The notes under the pieces: model-generated | Seen by the model: the letters and a program-made list of their open reading frames with translations, nothing else | Database searches by the model: none | What the model was told of the DNA's origin: nothing | NCBI GenBank assembly: GCA_005881995.1 | Contig: VBHV01000250.1 | Span: forward strand, 1-6,673 | DNA: 6,673 bases | From: Chloroflexota bacterium | GTDB taxonomy: Bacteria > Chloroflexota > Ktedonobacteria > Ktedonobacterales > Ktedonobacteraceae | Reading direction: 5' to 3' | In this document: piece after piece, positions 1-5,685 of the stretch | Position numbering within the stretch: the stretch's first letter is position 1 | Layout of the letters: each line of letters starts with the position of its first letter | Program-made: the position numbers and the translations under genes

Positions 1-938
1 ACATGCCAGGGTCCCCATTGCTCCGGCGGGTTTGTCAGTGCAAAGAGCGCGACAACCGGAGTTTTGACCGCCGCGGCAATATGCATGGGCCCCGTATTGT
101 TGGTAATGGTCAAGTCGGCGGTCGCAATCAGGGCGCACAAATCGGGGAATGACAGTTTGCCCGCGAAATCGCGCGTCTGCTCGCGAGTCGATCCCTGGGC
201 ACGGCAAAGAATGCGCTCAACTAGCGTTTGCTCATCGTGGGAACCGGTCAGCGCAACGATTGCTCCCAGTTGCTCAACCAGCAGATCAATGACGGCCGCG
301 TACATTTCCCAGGGGTAGGTACGAGCGGGCATGCTGCATCCAGGGTGAACGACTACTAACGGTCGATTACCTTTGGAAGCAGTGAACAGCGCGTCAATGT
401 GCGACCTGGTTTCCTCCGGCACTTGCAGCACAAGGTCGCGATCAGGGGTCGTCAGACCAATCGCGCCGACAAGGTCAAGTCCACGTTCAACCTCGTGCAT
501 CATGCGCTCCGGGTGTTTGTGGCGAGTGGTCAATAATGAGCCGGGGCCGTCAATCGAGACTGCCAGGCGCAGGGGGATATTCGCCAGGTAACAGAGATAG
601 GCTGCGGGAAGCGAACTCTGGCGAAACGAGGTGAAGATGATGGCTCCATCAAATGCGCGCTCACGGATGGTGTCAATGATGTGCTGCTCTCGCCGGCTAT
701 CCTGTGGCAATCGATGCCAGGGGTCCATCCAGGGAGCTTCGTAGACAAGCACCTCGTCGATATCGGGATCGAGATGAGCGACCTGCGCTCCTACAGGGCT
801 TGCCAGCAGGGTCAGGGATGCCTGTGGTAATGAGGCCTTGATTGCGTGCAGCGCGGGTGTTGTCACCAACACATCACCAAGATTATCCAACCGCACGGCG
901 AGAATACGCCGCGCCTTCTGCCAGCGTTCGTCAATCAT
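1..938 (-). CDS. Glycosyltransferase family 9 protein (ADP-heptose heptosyltransferase-like), 3' end cut by window edge
   Basis: The frame stays open from ATG 938-936 to the left edge, giving 312 codons without a stop. Family members usually run to about 340-370 residues, so a short C-terminal piece is missing. The N-terminal lobe opens with the GT9 signature VRLDNLGDVLVTTPAL (R16, D18, G21, D22), the acceptor-side motif of WaaC/WaaF-type enzymes. The second Rossmann lobe begins near the HPG motif (H198-G200). It carries the nucleotide-sugar motif NNTGPMHIAAA (280-290), followed by TPVVALFALTNP. Asn280 replaces the Asp common in WaaF; as I recall, NNTGP is usual in one GT9 branch, so I do not read it as inactivation. 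GAGGTG at 949-944 lies 5 nt before the start, and the ATG overlaps the upstream hldE stop (ATGA), which implies translational coupling. The expected role is cytoplasmic or membrane-associated transfer of heptose from ADP-heptose to a glycan. The family call is firm; donor and acceptor are inferred from family and neighbour. Confidence 0.9.
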   Translation of the reverse strand, partial: MIDERWQKARRILAVRLDNLGDVLVTTPALHAIKASLPQASLTLLASPVGAQVAHLDPDIDEVLVYEAPWMDPWHRLPQDSRREQHIIDTIRERAFDGAIIFTSFRQSSLPAAYLCYLANIPLRLAVSIDGPGSLLTTRHKHPERMMHEVERGLDLVGAIGLTTPDRDLVLQVPEETRSHIDALFTASKGNRPLVVVHPGCSMPARTYPWEMYAAVIDLLVEQLGAIVALTGSHDEQTLVERILCRAQGSTREQTRDFAGKLSFPDLCALIATADLTITNNTGPMHIAAAVKTPVVALFALTNPPEQWGPWH

Positions 939-2494
939 GGCTTCACCTCAAGAGCATCACTCGTGTCATTTCCCGCCAGCGCGAGAATGCGGTCGATCAC
1001 GCTGCTGGTACTCATGCTGCCGACGAGCGGGATAATCACGATGCGCCCTCCAACTTCGTGCACTGCTCCGGCCTCGGGCAATTGTTCATCCGCGTAGTCG
1101 CCACCTTTCACATGAATGTGTGGACGCAATGTGCGAATCAAGGTTGCCGGAGTATCCTCATCAAACAGCGCCACGTAATCGACCGGATCGAGGGCAGCGA
1201 CCAACGCTAGCCGATCTCGTTCGCTGTTAATGGGGCGATGCTTCCCTTTCAAGCGCTGCGCGCTTTGGTCGCTGTTGACTCCGACGACCAGCACATCACC
1301 GAGCTGCTTTGCCTGCCGCAGGAGATGCACGTGCCCGGCATGCAGGATGTCGAAGACACCATTGGTAAACACAATCGTGCGCCCTCTCTGGCGTTCGACA
1401 TCGAGCTGGGTGATCAATCGTTGTAGTGCTTCGCCTGCTTCAATATCGGTCAGCGAACCAGGCAGAGCAGCGTAATCGCGCAGGCTCACTCGCTGGAGCA
1501 ATTCCTGGTAATAGACCAGTGAAGTCCAACGCTTGGTGACGGCGATTTCCGCCGCGTCGATGCCAATGCGCGCAGCCTCATCGAGTTGCGCGCCAGCTGC
1601 GAGCGAGAGCGCCATTGCCGCCACGAACGAATCTCCTGCGCCAATATCATTGGCGTGGTGGACGGGATGGGCTGGAATATGTCTTGCTCTTCCCTGGCGG
1701 TCCACCAGCATCACGCCATCCGCCGCCATTGTGATTACAGCGTGTTCCGCATCAATCATGCTCAACAGCCGTTGCCCGATGCGCTCGGCCTCTGGGAAAG
1801 GTGTACTGGCCTGTTCAGGAACAGCAGGAAGCAGCCCTTGCATATCGTCATTCTGCGTTACAAGCAGTTGCGCCTCTAGCAAGTTGGGAGTAATGACGGT
1901 TGCACCCGCGTGTTTGAAGCGGCGCAGATTTTTGGAGTCCACCGCCAGCAGTACGTTTGGATGGGCGGCGTGCAGGAATTGCAGCCGGTCAATCAGGGCA
2001 TCTGATATCACTCCATAGCAATAATCCGATACGATGACCACGTCACAACGCGGAAACATCTCTTCCAGGCGAGCAAGCAAGAGCTGCTGGCCGGGCGGTG
2101 CATAGTGATGGGCATCTTCATCATCGAAGCGCACCACGAATTGACCGTCAGCCAGGATGCGCAATTTATGCAGCGTGCTGGCCCGCTCGTCTTCAATCAG
2201 CCAGGTATCATCAATGCCGCGCTCGCGCAGGGCGGCGCGCAGTAGATTGCCCGCGTTATCGCGTCCCACGAAGCCTAGCAGCATTACCTGGGCATCGAGT
2301 GCGCGCAGATTAGCGGCAGTATTTGCTGCTCCGCCTGGCAGGTGGCGTTCAGAGGTTTTACGCACTATAGGCACGGGACCTTCACTACAAAGCCGGGCTG
2401 CAGTTCCTTCAAAATAGGTATCAAGCATGGCGTCACCGATGACTAATCCGCGCAGATGGCGGAACTTTCGCACCAGGTGTACTGCTGTGGCCAT
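935..2494 (-). CDS. hldE: Bifunctional D-glycero-beta-D-manno-heptose-7-phosphate kinase / heptose-1-phosphate adenylyltransferase
   Basis: This 519-residue protein fuses the two HldE activities: phosphorylation of heptose 7-phosphate at C1, and later AMP transfer to heptose 1-phosphate to give ADP-heptose. The N-terminal PfkB/ribokinase domain (about 12-325) shows GDAMLD (20-25), SEGPVPIV (37-44), PGGAANTAAN (53-62), a TPN substrate motif and NDIGAGDSF with catalytic-base Asp288. The C-terminal nucleotidyltransferase domain (about 370-505) shows TNGVFDILHAGH with the HxGH motif at 385-388, GVNSD, KGGDY (463-467) and GSMSTSS (492-498). E. coli HldE has 477 residues; the extra length lies mostly in the linker between domains and in the C-terminal tail. 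The frame also permits a GTG start at 2509, but that codon overlaps the Shine-Dalgarno itself, so ATG 2494 is preferred. The stop overlaps the glycosyltransferase ATG by 4 nt. The GmhA, GmhB and HldD steps are not encoded in view. Confidence 0.95.
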   Translation of the reverse strand: MATAVHLVRKFRHLRGLVIGDAMLDTYFEGTAARLCSEGPVPIVRKTSERHLPGGAANTAANLRALDAQVMLLGFVGRDNAGNLLRAALRERGIDDTWLIEDERASTLHKLRILADGQFVVRFDDEDAHHYAPPGQQLLLARLEEMFPRCDVVIVSDYCYGVISDALIDRLQFLHAAHPNVLLAVDSKNLRRFKHAGATVITPNLLEAQLLVTQNDDMQGLLPAVPEQASTPFPEAERIGQRLLSMIDAEHAVITMAADGVMLVDRQGRARHIPAHPVHHANDIGAGDSFVAAMALSLAAGAQLDEAARIGIDAAEIAVTKRWTSLVYYQELLQRVSLRDYAALPGSLTDIEAGEALQRLITQLDVERQRGRTIVFTNGVFDILHAGHVHLLRQAKQLGDVLVVGVNSDQSAQRLKGKHRPINSERDRLALVAALDPVDYVALFDEDTPATLIRTLRPHIHVKGGDYADEQLPEAGAVHEVGGRIVIIPLVGSMSTSSVIDRILALAGNDTSDALEVKP

Positions 2495-2502
2495 ATTTCT
2501 TG

Positions 2503-2507
2503 CCTCC
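2503..2507 (-). promoter_or_regulatory. Shine-Dalgarno that fixes the hldE start
   Basis: GGAGG reads on the minus strand from 2507 to 2503, 8 nt before ATG 2494. The in-frame GTG at 2509-2507 shares a base with this site, so a start there would lack its own ribosome-binding site and would add five residues (MEARN) not expected in the family. This favours the 519-residue protein. Confidence 0.8.
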
Positions 2508-2571
2508 ACAGAATAGAAAACACGACAACACTTCTGTAACGATGCGCCAGCAAGTTTTGGTTCAAGTGAAG

Positions 2572-2577
2572 GTTATA
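2572..2577 (-). promoter_or_regulatory. Possible -10 element for the hldE unit (weak)
   Basis: TATAAC on the minus strand matches five of six bases of the sigma-70 -10 consensus, about 78 nt before the hldE ATG. No convincing -35 box lies 16-18 bp upstream and there is no TGn extension, so this is only the best candidate in the divergent region for minus-strand transcription. Confidence 0.25.
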
Positions 2578-2586
2578 GAGTGTAAA

Positions 2587-2606
2587 AAGTTTAGCTAGCT
2601 GAGCTT
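2587..2606. promoter_or_regulatory. Imperfect 20-bp palindrome in the divergent intergenic region, possible operator
   Basis: The half-sites AAGTTTAGCT and AGCTGAGCTT are reverse complements at 8 of 10 positions, around a perfect AGCTAGCT core at 2593-2600. There is no spacer, which suits binding of a dimeric protein better than an RNA hairpin. It lies about 40 bp upstream of the -10 of the response-regulator promoter and just upstream of the weak -10 proposed for hldE. From there a regulator could act on either direction. No binding protein can be named from the sequence. Confidence 0.35.
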
Positions 2607-2645
2607 GATCTTTTCCTTTTTTCATACGCTCTTTTGCGGTACTTA

Positions 2646-2654
2646 TGTTATAAT
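2646..2654 (+). promoter_or_regulatory. Extended -10 promoter of the response-regulator gene
   Basis: TGTTATAAT is a perfect extended -10 (TGn plus TATAAT at 2649-2654). The expected -35 position, around 2626-2631, reads acgctc and is poor, but extended -10 promoters tolerate a weak -35. Transcription would begin near 2661, leaving a leader of about 25 nt before the ATG. A good Shine-Dalgarno, GGGAGG at 2674-2679, sits 7 nt before that ATG. Confidence 0.7.
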
Positions 2655-2686
2655 AGAGCAGGTAATACTGAGAGGGAGGGCATAGA

Positions 2687-3433
2687 ATGCATCAGGAGTC
2701 TCAAAAACCCGCCCAGATGGGGGAACAGCCCGAATCAACTGTGCTGGTTATCGATGATGATGAGAATATCATTGAACTCATCAAGTTGGGACTCAAGTAC
2801 GAGGGCTTCCAGGTAGAGTCCACATCGAGTGGACTGGATGGATTAGCCGCTTCGCAGCGTCTCAACCCCGATTTGATTATCCTGGACCTGATGTTACCTG
2901 AAATTGATGGGCTTGAGGTTGCACGTCGCTTACGTGAGAATCCCACAACACGTGATATCCCTATTTTAATGTTGACCGCGAAAGATGAGGTACGCGATCG
3001 CGTAGCTGGTTTGGAGACAGGCGCGGATGATTACCTGGCCAAGCCTTTCAGTTTTGAAGAACTGGTGGCTCGCATTCACGCGATTCTCCGGCGCACAAAA
3101 CGCAGCAAAGGTGATGGCGAGCAGGCAGACGGCCAGCTACTCACCTTCGGCGATCTACAACTTAACAGTGCCACTCACGAAGTGACGCGCGCGGGCCGCG
3201 TGATCGAATTGACCTCCACCGAGTACAACTTGCTGCATTTATTTATGAGTCATCCACGGCAGGTCTTAGATCGCCAGACCATCCTGAACCGGGTATGGGG
3301 CTATGATTTTATGGGTGAAACCAATATCATCGAGGTATATGTGCGCTATCTACGCGAGAAGATTGAAGATACGCCCAGCACACCACGTCTCATCCAGACT
3401 ATTCGTGGCTCAGGATATATTTTGAAGGGCTAA
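2687..3433 (+). CDS. Response regulator, OmpR/PhoB family (receiver plus winged-helix DNA-binding domain)
   Basis: This 248-residue cytoplasmic transcription factor has a standard receiver domain at about 18-135. The acidic pocket is D23/D24 in VLVIDDDE, the phosphoacceptor is D67 in LILDLMLPEIDG, and the switch residues are T97 (LMLTA) and K119 (AKPF). The winged-helix effector domain at about 148-247 includes LTSTEYNLL, RVWGYDF, the recognition-helix segment ETNIIEVYVRYLREK and the closing wing TIRGSGYIL. All key residues are present, so it should be phosphorylatable and DNA-binding. A non-conserved 17-residue N-terminal extension precedes the first strand. The start is supported by GGGAGG 7 nt upstream and a strong promoter. 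The histidine kinase downstream on the same strand is the likely partner, although a terminator-like hairpin lies between them. The target genes cannot be told, and closer assignment (PhoB, PhoP, WalR and similar) is not justified. Confidence 0.95.
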   Translation: MHQESQKPAQMGEQPESTVLVIDDDENIIELIKLGLKYEGFQVESTSSGLDGLAASQRLNPDLIILDLMLPEIDGLEVARRLRENPTTRDIPILMLTAKDEVRDRVAGLETGADDYLAKPFSFEELVARIHAILRRTKRSKGDGEQADGQLLTFGDLQLNSATHEVTRAGRVIELTSTEYNLLHLFMSHPRQVLDRQTILNRVWGYDFMGETNIIEVYVRYLREKIEDTPSTPRLIQTIRGSGYILKG

Positions 3434-3573
3434 GCTCAGGGCACAGTACGCCTTAGGATTCTCCTGGAACGTTTCTCTGGTCTCATTCGTGACTTTAGTA
3501 ATAGTCTCAAGTGTGTGCTTCAGCCACGATAAACAGAACCAACCTTTGCTACTTTTTCGCCAACCTGACGCAT

Positions 3574-3598
3574 GCAGGAAGGCGTTTCCTTGCTTTTT
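3574..3598 (+). terminator. Probable intrinsic terminator after the response-regulator gene
   Basis: A short hairpin (AGGAA 3576-3580 with TTCCT 3586-3590, loop GGCGT, extended by GC/GC across a one-base bulge at 3591) is followed directly by five Ts at 3594-3598. The layout is that of a rho-independent terminator, though the stem is short. It lies 140 nt after the regulator stop and 27 nt before the kinase start. It could end or attenuate read-through into the kinase gene. Confidence 0.5.
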
Positions 3599-3624
3599 AG
3601 TGCAAAAGAGGGGCATCGTGGAAC

Positions 3625-5004
3625 GTGCTAGAGAGAAACCCGATGAACGTACTGAACCCTGATGATAGACAAAAGAACGAAGCGCTCCAGGCCGTGTTAT
3701 CGATAGCCGAAATGCTCGTTTCTCGCGATAGAGATTCCCGTACGACGCAGGAAACACCCCCGGCGGCGAGTATGGCACAGCAACTGGTTGAACTCACCTG
3801 TGTCATCCTCGGCTGTGATGCCGCATTTATGGCACTATCCGCATCGGTTACAGAATGTTTGCAGATCGAAGCCACATCAGGATTCGCACCAGAGCAGGAA
3901 CATGAGCTCATGCAGAGATTTGAACATATCCGCCTGAGCAATTGCTTTAAGGACCCTTCGATGCTCGCTCACCTGGCTGGCGGTAGGACGTTCGTGCTGG
4001 ATTTAACGTTACCATCGACTCAGGATTGGCGATCAGACTCCAGCAAACGCGAAGCCTTGATCATGCCACTGCTCTTGCAAAGCCAGCTGGCAGGAGTTAT
4101 TGCCCTCTATCGCGCTGATCACCGGTTTACCACGACGGATATAAGTCTGGGGCAGACCCTCGCAAAACTCGCGGGTCTGGTTATGGAACGAGAACGGCTA
4201 TTCCACGAGCGCGAAGAGGCCCGTTCACAGGAACTGGCCCAAAAAGAGACGCACCGGCGTATGGATGAATTTCTTGATCTCGCCAGTCATGAACTGCGCA
4301 CCCCATTGACGACCATCAAGGGCAATTTGACACTGGCCAGGCGGTTCATAGTCAGTTGCCTGGACGAATTGCCGCCCGAGAACAACACGATCAGGAGCAG
4401 GCTACAAGAAATACAAACGATGCTCGAACGCGCTGACTACCAGACAGAAATACAAAACCGCCTCCTGGGGGATCTCCTGGATGTCACATCCGTGCAGAAA
4501 AGAATACTGAAGATGAATCTCTCCTTGTGTGACCTGGCGAGAATTGTCCATCGGGTGGTTGAAGAACATCGCAGTACCGCCGCTATGCGCACTATTCAAC
4601 TGGAGCTACCAGAGACCCGGCCCATCACGATCATCGCTGATGCCAGTCATATCGGGCATGTTCTCAGTATTTATCTGAGCAATGCGTTGAAATTCTCTCC
4701 ACGAGAGAGCCTGGTGTTGGTTCAACTTCAGTTATCAGGACAGCACGCGCATGTCGCGGTACACGATGAGGGACCCGGCATTCCTCTTGAGGAGCAGGAA
4801 CACGTCTGGGAACGATTTTACCGCGTGCCAGGCATCGAGCGACGCACCGGCTCCAGTGTGGGCCTGGGCCTGGGGCTGCATCTCTGCCGTAAAATTATCG
4901 AACAGCACAATGGGCAGGTTGGTCTGGAAAGCCAACCTGGAGCAGGCTCAATCTTCTGGTTCAGGTTGCCATTGGCGCAGCAACACGTTTCCTTACGCTC
5001 ATAA
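3625..5004 (+). CDS. Soluble sensor histidine kinase (GAF-HisKA-HATPase)
   Basis: This 459-residue kinase has no hydrophobic membrane segment, so it should sense a cytoplasmic signal. A GAF-like domain spans about 47-190, then a charged coiled-coil linker about 190-212 (rich in Glu/Arg). The HisKA domain from 213 carries phosphoacceptor H222 in ASHELRTPL. The ATPase domain (about 315-452) shows the N-box with N353 (LSNALKFS), G1 DEGPGIP (381-387), F-box WERFYR and G2 GLGLGL (413-418). All catalytic boxes are intact. The GAF ligand is unknown, and I see no obvious haem or bilin Cys/His signature. Two starts compete: GTG 3625 (AGAGGGG 11 nt upstream) and ATG 3643 (GAGAG 7 nt upstream), which would remove six residues. 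The preceding same-strand PhoB-type regulator is the probable phosphotransfer partner, but the roughly 190-nt gap with a terminator-like hairpin argues against tight coupling. Confidence 0.93.
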   Translation: MLERNPMNVLNPDDRQKNEALQAVLSIAEMLVSRDRDSRTTQETPPAASMAQQLVELTCVILGCDAAFMALSASVTECLQIEATSGFAPEQEHELMQRFEHIRLSNCFKDPSMLAHLAGGRTFVLDLTLPSTQDWRSDSSKREALIMPLLLQSQLAGVIALYRADHRFTTTDISLGQTLAKLAGLVMERERLFHEREEARSQELAQKETHRRMDEFLDLASHELRTPLTTIKGNLTLARRFIVSCLDELPPENNTIRSRLQEIQTMLERADYQTEIQNRLLGDLLDVTSVQKRILKMNLSLCDLARIVHRVVEEHRSTAAMRTIQLELPETRPITIIADASHIGHVLSIYLSNALKFSPRESLVLVQLQLSGQHAHVAVHDEGPGIPLEEQEHVWERFYRVPGIERRTGSSVGLGLGLHLCRKIIEQHNGQVGLESQPGAGSIFWFRLPLAQQHVSLRS

Positions 5005-5012
5005 AGTCCTGC

Positions 5013-5079
5013 CATGCCGTTTGTCTCTTTTCACTTGATAACATCGTGTCTATCTCTAGAGAAAAGTAACAAACGCATG
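5013..5079 (+). repeat. Large imperfect inverted repeat in the Nudix gene leader, next to its RBS
   Basis: The arm at 5013-5032 (CATGC, bulged C5018, GTTTGT, CT, CTTTTC) pairs with the arm at 5061-5079 (GAAAAG, TA, ACAAAC, GCATG). That gives 17 base pairs interrupted by one bulge and one 2x2 mismatch, closing a 28-nt loop. The repeat fills most of the gap between the kinase stop and the Nudix start. Its 3' arm ends one base before the Shine-Dalgarno AAAGGAG (5081-5087). There is no T-run after it, so it is not a standard terminator. As RNA it could influence access to the RBS or act as a processing or stability element; as DNA it could be an operator. The structure is seen directly; the function is inference. 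Confidence 0.5.
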
Positions 5080-5098
5080 AAAAGGAGCTTGAACGGAC

Positions 5099-5620
5099 AT
5101 GGCAGATCAAGAGAAGCGGAATGTTGAAGTTCGCGTCGCGGTTTTGGTCCTGAATGGTGATCGCATCCTGCTCGAAAAGCGAGCGCATACATTGGGCGGA
5201 GGCACGTGGGCACCGCCTGTTGGACATCTCGATTTTGGGGAATACCCAGAGCAAACCGCTATGCGCGAGACACAAGAGGAAACTGGCATTGTTATCGCGG
5301 ATCCCAAATTTCGTGTGCTCACCAACGACATTTTTGAAGAAGAGCAAGTGCATACCATCACCATCTGGATGGAGGCGAAGTATGTTTCCGGTGAGCCGCA
5401 GGTAAAGGCTCCCGAGGAGGAATCAAGCGTAGAATGGTTCACCTGGGATGGGCTACCTGAGCCACTCTTCTTGCCAATGCGCCACCTGCTTGAAGGAAAG
5501 ACCTATCCTTCGCAGACGACGGAAGTGAAGCTGGAACAAGTGATGGAAAAACTGGCTGCCTCGCAGAAGGCGCAGCATACACCAGAGATGCAACATACAA
5601 CAGAAACCGCTACACTCTAG
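5099..5620 (+). CDS. Nudix hydrolase, NUDT15/MutT-like
   Basis: This 173-residue protein has a perfect Nudix box G-x5-E-x7-RE-x2-EE-x-G at residues 42-63 (G42, E48, R56, E57, E60, E61, G63), the metal-binding site for cleaving nucleoside diphosphate-linked substrates. Flanking motifs (EKRAHTLGGGTW, TNDIF, VHTITIWMEA, WDGLPEPLFLP) resemble NUDT15-type nucleotide diphosphatases. A role in cleaning up oxidised or non-canonical dNTPs is therefore plausible, but the substrate is not proven. Two oddities stand out. The usual LPGG just before the box is PPVG (P39-G42). After about residue 138 a hydrophilic tail of some 35 residues, ending rich in Gln, His and Thr, extends beyond the family core. The start has AAAGGAG 11 nt upstream, a rather long spacing, just after the inverted repeat. 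It follows the kinase gene by 94 nt on the same strand, so read-through is possible, and it converges on the acetyltransferase gene. Confidence 0.93.
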   Translation: MADQEKRNVEVRVAVLVLNGDRILLEKRAHTLGGGTWAPPVGHLDFGEYPEQTAMRETQEETGIVIADPKFRVLTNDIFEEEQVHTITIWMEAKYVSGEPQVKAPEEESSVEWFTWDGLPEPLFLPMRHLLEGKTYPSQTTEVKLEQVMEKLAASQKAQHTPEMQHTTETATL

Positions 5621-5633
5621 CATGGCGGTTTCT
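5602..5633. terminator. Inverted repeat across the Nudix stop codon, possible bidirectional terminator
   Basis: AGAAACCGC (5602-5610) and GCGGTTTCT (5625-5633) are perfect 9-bp reverse complements, extended inward by a T-G wobble and an A-T pair around a 10-nt loop. The stop TAG (5618-5620) lies in the loop, so the left arm encodes the last Nudix residues. It sits between convergent genes, where a shared terminator is expected. Neither strand has a clean T-run after the stem (TTTCTC on plus, TTTCTGTTGT on minus), so efficiency or mechanism is uncertain. Confidence 0.45.
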
Positions 5634-5685
5634 CATCGATGCCAGCTTCCTGGAAGCACTATCTCCTCAACTACAGTACAATATC

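Noticed and set aside
1533..2018. 161-codon plus-strand open frame
   Set aside because: It lies wholly antisense to the hldE kinase domain; its Ser/Ala/Cys-rich translation is typical of a shadow frame.
2443..2625. 60-codon minus-strand open frame upstream of hldE
   Set aside because: It overlaps the hldE start in another frame and covers the likely promoter region; no recognisable features.
3430..3456. CTAAG/CTTAG hairpin at the regulator stop codon
   Set aside because: Only five pairs with a 17-nt loop and no T-run; likely chance.
3410..3778. 122-codon minus-strand open frame across the regulator-kinase gap
   Set aside because: It overlaps both the end of the regulator and the start of the kinase on the opposite strand, and its translation shows no recognisable domain.
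5035..5062. TTGATA at 5035-5040 as a -35 box for a Nudix promoter
   Set aside because: The hexamer is good, but the only -10 at suitable spacing (TAGAGA, 16 bp) matches three of six bases; too weak to list.
4961..5353. 130-codon minus-strand open frame spanning the kinase-Nudix gap
   Set aside because: It overlaps two confirmed genes on the other strand and has no recognisable domain.
5645..5657. GCTTC-CTG-GAAGC mini-hairpin between the convergent genes
   Set aside because: A five-pair stem without a T-run on either strand; the neighbouring 9-bp repeat is a better terminator candidate.
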